In this document: one piece after another, positions 39,103-49,992 of the stretch
How positions within the stretch are numbered: position 1 is the first letter of the stretch
Layout of the letters: the number at the start of each line of letters is the position of its first letter
Origin: Astrocystis sublimbata
Lineage: Eukaryota; Ascomycota; Sordariomycetes; Xylariales; Xylariaceae
Assembly: GCA_022453515.1 (NCBI GenBank)
Contig: JAJNNY010000087.1
Span: 55,292-119,291, forward strand
DNA: 64,000 nt
Direction: 5' to 3'
Notes under the pieces: generated by a model
Database searches by the model: none
What the model saw: only the letters and a program-made list of their open reading frames with translations
What the model was told of the DNA's origin: nothing
Made by a program: the position numbers and the translations under genes

Positions 39103-42100
39103 ATGGATGCTCTTGGTTTGAGCAATGCGCGATCGAACGCGACGTGCAGCTCCCTCGAGGATCTTCAGGGCCAACTTTACCAGCTGCTCGCCGCCAAATC
39201 GTCCGACACGCGCGCCGAACACATCTCACCCAGCTTCGAGCTTCTGTCTCATACGAACTTGTATCTTCCTATCGACCCAGATAACAGCGCTGCCGAGGGC
39301 ACCGGCGCCGGCCCGGGACCTGACGCAGCTCAGCCGCAACAACCACCTCTGACGCGAACTGTCATCACTGCCGACGCGGTGCAAAACCAGCCGACGGATG
39401 ATCCAGTGATACAGAAGGCCGTCGCGAAACATATATGCAACGCCATAGGAGCTGTTGATCAAAGCGAATGGACTGTGCGGCAAGTGACTAGGGGCGCACA
39501 AGGCTGGCAGTTTACATACATCTGCAAAGGCTCTCTTCAGGCCTGGAATCGCGCCAATGGGAAGGACCCCAAACGCCCGACCATTGGGAGTTATAGTGGG
39601 AGTGGCGGCTTGGATCCTATCAATTTATGTAAGCTGCCTGATCTGTTCTTCCATTTTCCTTCGGTGCGGTTCCCTTCTCCGAGCAGATGCTTACAAGTTT
39701 GCAGCTCGCCCCGCCTTCGATTGCCGTGGAACACTTTCGATAGCATTCTCCAAGTCCAGCAGAGCTATCATTGTCAAGTACGGGCATACGCCACTTCATC
39801 AGACCGTGCATCAGCTGGTGGAGCGGCTCGTGCCCGCTGCAGTTCCTGTGCCTGTCTCCAATGCCAACATTAGCAGCCAACGAACTCCAAAGCCGAAGCG
39901 CTCGCGGCCAGTGGATGGGGAACAGAGCAGTCGCAAGAAGAAAACACCCAAAGAGAAACCATCGGCGGTTGACGGCGAAGAAAGTAATCGCAAGAAGCGG
40001 ACCCCGAGACCGAAGCGTCCCCGGCAGGAGGATGGAGCAGACGGAGAAGGAAGCAAGAAGAAGCGAAGGAAGTCGAACAAAGCCCCAGAGGCAGATATGG
40101 GAGCGCCCGAACAGGATCGAAATGCAAACGAAGCCCCAAGTAATAACAGTGCGGCGGACAAGGCAGCCTCCACAGGGTTCCTCAATGTACCCCCAGCAGA
40201 GGCCGAACGGCGACGGCAAACAGCTATAGAACTACTCCAAGGAAAAGGAATAGACCCGGATACGCTTTCTAGCGAACAATTCAATATCTTTGCTAACCAA
40301 GCGCCCAACCTGCAGTCTGCCTCGCTGGACATGCTTGCTAGGTACGGTGCAGAGCGACTTCGGATCGTTCACCCGGAAGAGAAAGAACAAGCTGCATCAT
40401 CCAGCTCGACGCCAGCAGCGGCAGGACACGCTTCCACTACCTCGACTGCAACTGTGCCTGCGGCACCATCCGGATCAGCCACCGCCCCTACGAGAAAATC
40501 GAAGGCTAAGAAGAGGAAGTCAGATGGGCCTCTCGCCGAGGTTTCTATTGGTAATGGGGCAGTGGTTCCGCTCGAGCAAGATGGGGAAATAGGGACCACC
40601 GAGTCATCGCTGAAGCCAAGGGCTACCAGAATTCGAAAAACTCACGGTCGCTGTGATACTTGCAGGCTGCGCAATGCTCAGGTAAGCCGTCGCATGGACG
40701 TATTCACATATAATATCGAACTGACCTCCTCCCGCAGTGCACGAAAGAGCATCCTAGCTGCTCTACCTGTGTCGAAGCCGGGGTTGATTGCGTTTATCTA
40801 CCTCCTAAGCCACGGAGGAAGTCGGAAAAACCGGCAGAGGTTGTTGAATATAGAGAGTCCGATCGCCCGGAAGAGGAGGACGAGACTCAGCAAGAAGCAG
40901 GGACTCAGGGACAGGAGGTGCCGGCACCAGTTGGCCCAAACACACAAAATTCGACGGTTCCTCTTCAGCCACCTCCAGATACTGAGAACGATGAATTTAT
41001 ACCTGATCCAAACATCTTATCAGGGCCAGCTGAGCATCGGGCGCACGTCATCCACCATGCAAACACAAATGAAAGCAATTATTTCCAAGAGTCACATAAC
41101 GGAATTAGCTTTCCACAAATCCCAAACGCTCCTTCGACGGCCGGCGGCACAACCATGCCTGGTTTAACGTATTCTCAGCCTCAGACTCAACATAACGAGC
41201 ATGTCGCACATCCGGCTGCAAGCGTAGCATTCTCTTCGACATCGGTACACCCACAGCAAACCCCCCATAACCCGCTAATTCCGCAGTCTTCGTCAGCTTC
41301 TACGGCGCAACACGACCAACACGAACAACAATTAGCCTCCTCATCTGGGAGAAAGAGTCTGCCAACTAGCCAATCCAAACAGTCACCCATTCCTGCACCA
41401 GCAGTTCCTGCACATGCACCCAATTGGACTCCTTCCCCGTCAATGCACCAAGCCCAGACGACTTCTCCAAAGGTGGTACATCAAGCAGCAAAGCGGTCCA
41501 AGTCGCGGAAAGCGAAGACTAGACCCAAGCAGCAGGGGCACGACTCTCGGAAACAGGCAGTACCACAGTCAACACAGTACCAATCCCCGATGACAAGATC
41601 GCCATATCAGAGCGCTGCCTACGTCCATCCACGACAAGGTCAGAGATCACAGAGTAATACTCCGGTGGCCTCCAATCCACGGCCTCCGCCTCCGCCTCAA
41701 GCCCCGTCTACTGCCACACACCAAGCAGCAAGCAGTACTTCCTCTTACAGTGTCCCTACGACGACTAGCTCAGCCCCCAACTACAATACCTACGCTCGTT
41801 ATAACAATAACGGAAATGAGCAGTATAATAATCCAGGGAACGACCATAACCCATCAAGACTCACCTATGAATCAAATTCGTACCAGACCAATACAAACAC
41901 CACAAATCCTCCGGCGTTTACCACCATGCCCTCTCATGATTATGGACGAGCCTCTGGTGCCCTGAACCCCTTGTCTCAGGCTCTGAACGGTTCTGCAGCG
42001 TACGCTGGAAATGCCAGTGCCACGGCAAACAAGTGGCCAACTTCCCAGACGCGAGATGGGCAACCTGAAATCGGCTCGAGTGCGTATGCGTTGCCAACTA

Positions 42101-42432
42101 ACAGCGCTCCGACGTCCCATGGCTACGGCACACGGACGTCGGACACACGGACCTCGGCCCAGAATCCCCCGTACAATCCGCCACAGTCGCAAAATTACAA
42201 TTCCTATTCGCAGCAGTCCAACCTTACTCAGCAAAATCAGCATTCGCAAAGTCAGCAAAATTGGTATGGCATGTCAGCTGCCAATAATAGCAACCAAGCT
42301 AACTATGCCAATAATCGGTCAACTGGTCATTCTAACCATAGATCCACGGCACCACCCTACTCGAGCCTGTATGGTGGGCATGACGAGCAGGCGATATATG
42401 ATCTGCTCAGAGCTGGCTCATCCAACCATTAG
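39103..42432 (+). CDS. large Zn(II)2Cys6 zinc-cluster protein with a central DNA-binding motif
   Basis: Three exons, 39103-39628, 39705-40681 and 40738-42432, keep phase and give 1065 residues. The N-terminal part (about 1-240) appears folded, with SRPAFDCRGTLSIAF after the first splice. A highly basic segment with TPKPKRSRP and KKKTPKEKP repeats follows. A complete Zn2Cys6 cluster has cysteines at 492, 495, 502, 509, 512 and 519 (spacing 2-6-6-2-6), with the second intron directly before the third Cys. The rest is very rich in Gln, Asn, Ser, Pro and Tyr and is probably disordered. Clusters of this type usually sit at the N-terminus, so the central position is unusual. No fungal-specific TF middle homology region was recognised. 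The first intron could instead end at 39686, adding six residues. Role: probable transcription regulator; targets unknown. Confidence 0.8.
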
Positions 42433-42973
42433 GCGAGCTTCAATCTCCCATAAGAGAGCGCTGAAAAGGTCCAAGACATGATACCCACGGTTTGCTATTA
42501 AAAGAGGAGTTGGTTTGAACAGAAAGGCACTGAAACGACAGTTTTGCCTTGCAGCAGATCAGGGCGTTTGCGTTACGTTTCTTCCAGACGGTGCACAGCC
42601 ATCTATGTAAAACTCGCCATGAGAGTTTGGGGGGATCGCATGATAGATACCGAGTATTGCGAGTTACAACAAACGATGATTTGTCATGTTACGCGTGTTT
42701 TGAGCGATAATCAGTAGACTACTTACTGACAGTAGTTGTGCTACAATGTAGATTTGCTGCCCCGTGATGAAAACCATGTCAATCTAGAGAGGCGTCGTGA
42801 CGCAGTTGTCACAATTGGCATTCGTCTTCTCTTGAGGAAATAAGAACAGACGCGCAATTATAAGTACGAACACTATTGGAGCCCATATAGCTTGACCAAG
42901 CCGCAATTCATTATCATGCCAAGTCATCTCAATCGGGACACGAACACTCCTTTTCAGCGTATTCCGACTGACT
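42433..42973. other. 3' region between convergent genes
   Basis: About 0.54 kb of 3' flank shared by the zinc-cluster gene and the minus-strand PPxY-protein gene. I see no gene or repeat in it. Confidence 0.5.
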
Positions 42974-44095
42974 TCAGGTTTCGCTCGCTGTATCCATCAA
43001 AACCATCCACAGTGTGCTCGTGCCGATGTCAAGAGACTTCTCTTTCTTCGCAAGCTCGACCGGCACAAATCCGAATTCGTTGTCCAAGGCCTGAAGTTGA
43101 CCTTGCGGGTCCATCTCCCGAAGCCTGTCCACCAGGTTCTTGGCGGCGGCCTCCTCGTTCCCAGCAGCCGGGCCCACACCGCGGTACCGCGCGCTGAAGA
43201 GCAGCAACTCAGCCGTGCTGCACAGCGTCGCCGTCAGCCCGCGCGGGGCAAACCAGTCCCTCTGCGCGACGGCGACGTAGGCATCGGCGCGCTCGCGGGG
43301 CGACTGTGGCCTCACGCGCACAGCCGCCCCGGGAACCTGGGTCACGGCACCGACGACGCGCAGGGTCGCGGCCACGGGCAGGGTGATGGCGCCGGCGATG
43401 ACGCCTATGCCGGCGCCGATGATGTTCCCCTTCTTGGCGGAGTCGCCGATCTGCTTCCCCACGCTCTTGGCGTGCGCGAGGGTGTCCTTGGACAGCCTCT
43501 TCGGGATGTCGTTGAGGCTGCGCCCCACGTCGCCGACGTGCGACAGCGCGCGCTCGGACACGGAGGCGCTGAGGAACGCGGACAGCGTGCTGAGGAAGGA
43601 GCTGAATGTGTCTTCGGATATACCGCGGCGCAGGAGCATCGGCGTGTTGTAGGCTGAGAGAAATGGGGAGGTGGGCTGGGGGGAGGCTTGAGGTATGGCT
43701 AGCAGTACGCGCGACGAGGGGTTGGCGCCGCCGCTGCCCTCAAACGAGGGATTGTAAACCTCCGGGAGATCTGAGTACTGATAAGAATTGCTCTGGCCTC
43801 CTTTGCCGCCGGCCGTAGAAGGACCCGCCGGGCTGGATGTGCTCCCGCTTGGCGTTGACGATGCCGAGACCGTGTATGCCGGTGGCGGTGGGAAATTAAA
43901 GGGCGCGTCTACGGTCGGGCCCCCTTCCGCCGCGGCATTGTCTGGTACGCCACTGTGGGAACGCTTTGAATCTGTAGCTTGCACGGCTGCTTGTGAGTCT
44001 CCTTGCCAGGAATCATCGTAAGCTGGTGGGGGTGCATTGCCGCGCTCAGGCGCATGGCTGGACTCCCCTTGCTGGTTGTCTCTCGTCGGATTCAT
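42974..44095 (-). CDS. conserved-looking fungal protein of unknown function with PPxY motifs
   Basis: A single exon of 373 codons from the ATG at 44095. The first 160 or so residues are disordered and rich in Pro, Ser and Gly, with two PPAY motifs (Tyr26 and Tyr74) of the kind bound by WW domains of Nedd4/Rsp5 ubiquitin ligases. The C-terminal half looks folded: a helical stretch (about 158-220), a Gly/Ala-rich hydrophobic segment at about 223-255 (GNIIGAGIGVIAGAITLPVA) that could insert in or associate with a membrane, then a charged region ending near KKEKSLDIG. I do not recognise a named family. A plausible but unproven idea is a membrane-associated protein regulated by ubiquitination. The third-position bias and clear ATG favour a real gene over the overlapping antisense frames. 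Confidence 0.75.
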   Translation of the reverse strand: MNPTRDNQQGESSHAPERGNAPPPAYDDSWQGDSQAAVQATDSKRSHSGVPDNAAAEGGPTVDAPFNFPPPPAYTVSASSTPSGSTSSPAGPSTAGGKGGQSNSYQYSDLPEVYNPSFEGSGGANPSSRVLLAIPQASPQPTSPFLSAYNTPMLLRRGISEDTFSSFLSTLSAFLSASVSERALSHVGDVGRSLNDIPKRLSKDTLAHAKSVGKQIGDSAKKGNIIGAGIGVIAGAITLPVAATLRVVGAVTQVPGAAVRVRPQSPRERADAYVAVAQRDWFAPRGLTATLCSTAELLLFSARYRGVGPAAGNEEAAAKNLVDRLREMDPQGQLQALDNEFGFVPVELAKKEKSLDIGTSTLWMVLMDTASET

Positions 44096-44773
44096 TGTTG
44101 TGTTTTTTCTGTAGGTTTGTCGATATGCGTCATGGGAGGATGATGTGAGAGCAAGCCGGGGCCTGCAAGTTGACTATACACGAAGTAGGTACTTAAATCT
44201 GTCTAGGTACGATTACGCATACCTGGGGGCCGAGGACCCGGACCCGAACCCGAATCCGGGGCTTATGTCTCTTACTGACCATGCAACCTGCTCTCTATGT
44301 GGAATCCGCTGCATTGGTTGAGTACTAGGCGTGCTAGGTATGGATGGGTACGGTGTGCGCTAAAGCAACATGGTCTTGACCTTGTCTCATGATCCAAAGA
44401 GATGTGCAATTAGGTCGACAGAGAAGGAGAAAACCGCTGTTGTCGCAACCTTATACTATTCCCCATATGGTATTTGCTCGCTTGGAGTCTTAGATGGCTA
44501 GTTATAGTTACCAACTACACCAACATGGTTGTTGGTCCTTCATTTCGAAGTGCATTTCCAGCTTCCGTCATGGGACTGAAACCGAGCATTACCTCCCAAG
44601 ACGCCCTCACAGTAGCCGGAGCCTACCTAGGCTACCTATATGTCTTGAGGATTCAGGCATACCTGCCGAGGGGCCTGAACATATTGAATTACCGTAACAT
44701 ATATATGAAACCCAGCCAATAACGCCGGTATTCGTCCAGTCATTAATAAGTAAGTTATGAGTGTAAGAAGAGT
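44096..44773. other. intergenic region upstream of the PPxY-protein gene
   Basis: About 0.68 kb holding the promoter of the 44095 gene and the 3' flank of the next minus-strand gene. It carries CTAGGTAC-type motifs (near 44204 and 44628-44640) and a short run of CCGGACCC-like repeats near 44240-44262. ORFs here are not convincing. Confidence 0.5.
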
Positions 44774-46476
44774 CTACTCTTTCTTCTCCACATTCCCGCC
44801 TAGCGATGATAAGTCTTCCTGGTGGCGGTGAAGCTCATCAACGACATACTCGGGCGAGCAATGCTCGTCGTACGCTGGTAGAGATTCATCCACTGATCTA
44901 TAAGTCGGGCATGAGGAGATGATGCTTGAAGGTGTCGAAGCTCGGCGCGGTCGATTCAGAGATAAATGCTCGGCTAGGCGACTGCGTCCCCGTCCTTGCT
45001 CGGTTGACACTAAATTGCCCACAGCACGCGCTGCAGCCCGAAATTGGGCGATCTCTTCCTCCATTGTGATTGATAGGGTCTCGTCATCGTCTGATTGGTG
45101 TAGCTCATTCGCAATTGCAGCTTTTTCTTCGTCCTCGGAGCCCTCACGATGAAGGCTCTCCCTGAGCCACCGGATAAGGTCCACATATTTGGTTGCAGCA
45201 AGTGCATTGCAGTTCTCCCGGGATTGGCGCAACTTGCTACGTCGTCTTTCCCAGCGAGCCTGTCGACGTTGGCGCAAAAGACTCACACATTGCACCATTA
45301 GGACCATGAGGGTGATACTAATAAGGACAACCAATCCCACAATCACAACATCCCAAACGTTTAAGACATGGTTCTGTTAGATGTCAGTGAGTTGTATGTT
45401 GAATTTGTTGCGGTAGCACTTACGATTACATCAGCGAATGGCCGCTGATGTTTATCCGGTAGTTTGCCATCATCGTCCGCTGCGGAAGACGAGTCTTCTG
45501 TTGCGTCGTGGCTCTTAGTACTTCCGGTCTCCGCGAGTGGATGCTGACCTCCGTGACGGGATGACCAATCGACAAATCCAGGTCGACTAGATGCGGAGCC
45601 TTCTATCTTCCCGCCGCGATACAGTTTGTCCGCCAGGGCCTTTACTCGGTCATATGCCGTGTTGAAGATACAACTCAGATCTTCACAGTCCGCTACTTGT
45701 AGCAACTCTTTGGGATTGTCTAGGTTGAATGTGTCCGATATATGAGTAATTTTCGAGGCGATGGAACTTTCTAGTGCAAGCAGTTGCTCCTTGAGCTTTT
45801 CTAGCTCGGCCAGCTCATGTTCTAGATTCGGGCGCTTGGTGTCGGACGGGCCGGATGACGATGGCGCTTCCAACTTCGCAGTGGCAACATCGATATAGGA
45901 TATGGAGACCGGTGCTGTCTGCTGAAATTCGGTGGAAAATGCGACACCGTCGACTTCTTGGCCATCGACGGAATTGATGCGCACAGACAGCACCTGGGCT
46001 TGAGGATCTTGTTCAAGGTACACGCAGTCAAACATCCAATCCGCGGCAAGCACAGTTCCATCATCAACTAAAATATGACCCGACCCGAGACCCGAGTGGT
46101 CTTGAGCGAGAGGCTCTCCATTGAGAGTCACGTTTCCATAACCGCAGGCAATGTCTGACTCGAGCACATGGAGGTCGAGACTCTGCGGGAATGATTAAAT
46201 TACAATTATGGCCAAAGCGGGAGTTTGCTTTACAGGGAATGGCAACTCACTGTTTGGTGGAGACCACTATTACTCAAGTGGCTCGCCCATGAAAGGGTGA
46301 TAGAGGAACTCGATGTGAAATCTTTGATATAACAGTTAACACGGTGACTATATGCGTCTAATCATGGGCCACGATAAGCTCTTACCATTGCCATTGGACG
46401 TTACCTCCGGAGTAGCCGCCCACACCAAGTTGAAGGCCGGCGACAGTAATACTGCAGCCTTGAGTAGGCCAAGCAT
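44774..46476 (-). CDS. predicted type I membrane protein of unknown function
   Basis: Four exons in gene order, 46476-46386, 46321-46251, 46182-45424 and 45373-44774, sum to 1521 nt in phase, giving 506 residues. Residues 1-21 form a clear signal peptide (MLGLLKAAVLLSPAFNLVWA). The lumenal/extracellular part (about 22-310) includes a compact region with paired cysteines (SDIACGYGNVTLNG) and a predicted coiled coil at about 173-200 (LEHELAELEKLKEQLLALES). One membrane helix follows at about 315-337 (VVIVGLVVLISITLMVLMVQ), then a basic stop-transfer region and a cytosolic tail of about 165 residues, Glu/Asp-rich then Ser/Pro-rich. The signal peptide, single helix and positive-inside charge support type I topology. 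I do not recognise a family. The start at 46476 is preceded by a short upstream ORF whose stop overlaps it. Confidence 0.8.
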
Positions 46477-46502
46477 CACGAACCAGGCAAGCGACTGCGC
46501 AT
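46476..46502 (-). promoter_or_regulatory. upstream ORF whose stop overlaps the main start codon (TGATG)
   Basis: On the minus strand an ATG at 46502 opens an 8-codon frame whose TGA shares its last A with the ATG at 46476 of the type I membrane protein. Such a TGATG overlap could allow re-initiation or limit translation. It depends on the transcript starting upstream of 46502, which the sequence does not show. Confidence 0.4.
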
Positions 46503-47561
46503 GAGGAATTTAAGCATACAAAATGGGGTGGAAATGTAAAAGGAAAGAGCTGCTTGACGTGGCAAGACTACGCAACACCCTCTGAAAGGGTTGGATGGGA
46601 GGTAACCTGGAAGCTTCAAGGTTGTAGTAGGTATGGAAAGGTGCCCATTGCTGATTAAGGTGCACTAAACGGTTGCCTGATCTCGATGGATAACCGAAGC
46701 GGGCAGTGCACCGTAGTGCAATACAGAGCTGTTGTTCTACCTAGGTAGTGTATATGCTAAAGCTGAGCCAGCAAGCTGTCAAGCTAATCCTGATTGGCCT
46801 GGCTACAGTCAGCCCACACTTCATTTACAATCTGTCGAAGTGTCCTTTGTAACTTGAAATTCCTCAACTTGATAAGTTGAGAATTTGATTCCCAGGCTTG
46901 ACGGTTATCAATCACGGAATGATGCATATGGTTGTTAATTCGCGAGTCTCAATCGGTGTCCAAATTATCACCACTTGCCATTTGGGGACAACAACCTTCT
47001 TAGGAGAGAAAGGGCTACATTACGGATAGGCGCAAGTAGGTTTAATACATACATGTATGTACGTAGGTCATTGTTGAAAAGAGCAGTGAAGCGGAACCAT
47101 CAGTGTCTGACAATACAATCTAGCAAAGACTGGTGCAAGTGATGTTTTTTAAGATACAAATTCAGATATTGAGTGAAATTTTACCTACTCGCCTACCTAG
47201 AAGGTATTAGGTAGGTAGATCGGAGCAGAACAGTCGATACCTTCAGTTGGTTGACAGGTCTTAGGCCGAGGGGACCGCTTTGGAGGGGTACCTAGATAGG
47301 TACGTACCTGGAAAGGTGTCCGGTAAGGTAAGGCTACCTAAACCTGCCGCAGCACTAGCCCGCCCCACCCACGCAACAGCTATGCCCTCTTCGGCCCTCT
47401 TCGTTGCAATCAACCTTCAGCTCCGCCCAAAGCCACTCGCAGCTCGCGACTTGCCTCTCAGCCTTGTTCACTACACCACGACAAGCACCGATAGACCTTC
47501 AGATCGCATCGTGAGGTAGCCAACCGTTCCATATCGTTGAAGGCGCTAGCAGTAAGGCAGC
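46503..47561. promoter_or_regulatory. divergent promoter region between the membrane-protein gene and LSM4
   Basis: About 1.06 kb with no gene. It holds a TACCTAGGTA palindrome at 46738-46747, TACATGTA at 47050-47057, and a dense cluster of TACCTA/TAGGTA units at 47183-47310. Both flanking genes start outward from here. Confidence 0.5.
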
Positions 47562-48134
47562 ATGGTAAGGTTCCCAGCCGTGCTTCGATGTTTTCTCGAG
47601 CTGATTGTCTGCGCCCAGTTGCCCCTCGGGCTGCTCAACGCCGCCCAGGGCCACCCTATGCTCGTCGAGCTGAAGAATGGCGAGACGCTCAATGGCCACT
47701 TGGTCCAGTGCGACACCTGGATGAACCTAACCCTGAAGGAAGTGGTGCAGACAAGTCCGGTATGCTACCCAGCCCCGGTGTGTGCGTCTGCGCGCTTCAC
47801 CATCGCTGACCCTTGGGTATCTATCTAGGAAGCAGACAAGTTCGTTCGACTCCCCGAGGTTTACGTCAAGGGCAACAATGTACGTTCATGCCCCCATCTC
47901 CACCCTCCCACATCCGAAGCATTCTCTTAACTCCTTGTATAGATCAAATATCTGAGGGTTCCCGACGAAATAATCGATCTCGTAAAAGACCAGCAACACA
48001 ACCAGGGTGGTGGATTCAGAGGTGGCCGAGGTGGACACGGACCCCAACGTGGAGATCACGGCGGAAGGGGAGGCGATAGAGGCCGGGGCGGGCGTGGGCA
48101 AGGAAGGGGCCGGGGCAGAGGCCGTGGCGCATGA
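47562..48134 (+). CDS. LSM4: U6 snRNA-associated Sm-like protein LSm4
   Basis: Subunit of the Lsm2-8 ring that binds the U6 snRNA 3' end and of the Lsm1-7 ring in mRNA decay. Four exons, 47562-47564, 47619-47759, 47829-47879 and 47943-48134, give 128 residues. The first coding exon is just the ATG: a 54-bp intron (GTAAGG to CCCAG) follows directly, and joining yields the conserved N-terminus [16 protein letters not shown]. That intron is in frame and stop-free, so unspliced translation would add 18 unrelated residues. The Sm1 motif ([20 protein letters not shown]) and Sm2 motif ([12 protein letters not shown]) are intact. The tail is an RGG-rich low-complexity region typical of LSm4 and linked to P-body formation. 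It is divergent from the upstream membrane-protein gene. Confidence 0.94.
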
Positions 48135-48945
48135 TTCAAGCAACCGCCCAATCGTCCCGACCATTGCACCGGACACCCAAACGCGCAAACGTGGCAGAGG
48201 AATCCCACGCGAGATATCTAAATCTCACAGAGCCCTTATCCGACATCTGGCCGGTCGGGCGAGCATAAGACACCAAATTTGTCTGCGTGACAGTGTATCC
48301 GACATGAGTACATGGAGCGTTGAGGCTTATCTGAGTTGCCATTTGGCGCGAACACTGCGGATACCGCCAAGATGATTCATGCCAAGATGATCTACTTCTT
48401 CCAAGGCAAAACTGGACCGTGGCATAGTCAGTACACGACAACGCGGGAGACGCCCACGGTAGTAATGATTACCCTGCCACCAAAATACAGAAGGGAACTC
48501 AGCTGAGATATCTCAACACGGTCATATGAGAGCCGTCGGTTTGGGAGTGTCGATGCATAGTAGAGGGTGGCCAAATAGTCCAGAGTTACTATCAACAACA
48601 AACAAACGGGACCGGATGATAGTGGCATGTGGTGTTAATGGTATCAATCGACAATATATTTACCCCAAGAAAAGCTAGCATTTTTTACCATAAAAATGCA
48701 CTACTTTAATATGACTTGTCTTTAAAAAACACATCTGCGTAGTAAATCTCCGGACCAAGCCCAAGGATATATATTTCGGATACCTCCCACCTCCTCCCAC
48801 CTGCCTCCCTAACCTATAGGTACCTACATAGAAAGACCTAGGCACTGGCTCGTATAAGAAGTGATCAGGCGGGCTGTATCCTGCTTGTAGATTGTGTTTT
48901 GCGTGCCTGATGGGCACATGCGGGTGTACATCTAAGATACCCTAC
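48135..48945. other. intergenic region downstream of LSM4
   Basis: About 0.8 kb between LSM4 and the transposon relic. I see no gene. An ATAGGTACCTACATAG tract lies at 48815-48831. Confidence 0.5.
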
Positions 48946-48953
48946 CTACATAG

Positions 48954-49768
48954 CAGGGTTGGCAAATTAGTGACTAATGTGTAGTACGGGCACGTACTAA
49001 TTGTAGTATTAGTGTTGCACTCGTCACACTCACGAAGAGACAGGGCTCCAGCTATATGTGATATATTATACTAAGATCTATAGTTAAGGAAGTAAAAAGG
49101 AAGGGAAGGATTAGCCGTGAGGCAGATCCTACTAAATACAGTAAGTGTGTAGGCTAGCCCCTCTATCGATAAGGTCACGTGACTGGCAGTGGCATGGCAC
49201 TATCAAGGGCTAGCGGTTTGGCAAAGCACCTTACGGCATGGGATGGCTATGTCAAGGTCTGCAAAGGTGCATGCCGTAACTATTAGTATCAAAAAAATTT
49301 TGCATGCTAATTGTAGTATTAGTATAGGCTTATATTATAAATTAGTATTTTTGTAGTATTTTTCTTAGTAATAAATTATATAAGCATTATTTTTATACTT
49401 AAAAGTGGAGTAAAAGTAAAGCAAATAATAATAAAAAAATGTTTTTTTAAAAAATTAAGAAAATTTTAATACTTGTTTAAAAAATTTAGGAAAATTAGTT
49501 TTAATTTTAATAACTTTAATATATTTATTATAAAAAAACCCAATTTTTTTCTACTTCATTTTAATTTTTTCTAATTTTTTAATAAAATTCTAAAAATAGA
49601 AATACTATAAATACTACAATTAATCACTATTAATATACTACATTTAGTACATACTAAAGTGTAGTACCTAAGATCAGTACTAATTGTAGTATGTACTCGT
49701 ACTACACTGTAGTCACTAAAATACTAAAGTGTAGTATAAAATTAGTACGTACTAATTTGCCAACCCTG
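48954..49768. mobile_element. non-autonomous hAT-like DNA transposon
   Basis: An 815-bp element with perfect 18-bp terminal inverted repeats, CAGGGTTGGCAAATTAGT at 48954-48971 and its exact reverse complement at 49751-49768. It is flanked by a perfect 8-bp target-site duplication, CTACATAG, at 48946-48953 and 49769-49776. An 8-bp duplication and CAGGG-type ends are hallmarks of the hAT superfamily. The subterminal zones repeat TAGTAC/GTAGTA/TACTAAT motifs, as expected for transposase sites. The left half has normal base composition and contains a 10-bp inverted repeat (TTACGGCATG at 49231-49240, its complement at 49270-49279). The right half (about 49295-49665) is extremely AT-rich. No transposase ORF is present, so it would move only with a transposase supplied elsewhere. 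The perfect ends and duplication suggest a fairly recent insertion. It lies 217 bp upstream of the PPR start codon. Confidence 0.9.
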
Positions 49769-49992
49769 CTACATAGAGGTACCTTAGGTGACTGAGATCC
49801 ACCCCAGCTGGCGGCCAAGTGGGATTGGACTAACGGCCCCGGCTCGCCCGCTACGGAGGTGCAAGTACCTAGGTACCCCGGCTCGCCTGTATCTCAGGTA
49901 TTTACTTAGACATCCCGGCTTGGCAGGTCCCGTCTGATCATGGAATTGCTTCAGATTTTTGCGCCCGGCGTCCCTATGAGCCAGCCACACCC

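Noticed and set aside
43097..43657. 186-codon ORF antisense to the PPxY-protein gene
   Set aside because: A shadow of the GC-rich coding exon on the other strand; the minus-strand frame has the coherent domains and the ATG.
48954..48971. Reading the element as Tc1/mariner with a TA duplication
   Set aside because: The flanks match over 8 bp (CTACATAG) and the ends start CAGGG, which fits hAT and not Tc1/mariner.
49295..49665. AT-rich block as a centromere- or mitochondrial-derived insert
   Set aside because: It lies wholly inside the inverted repeats and target duplication of the hAT-like element, which explains it better.
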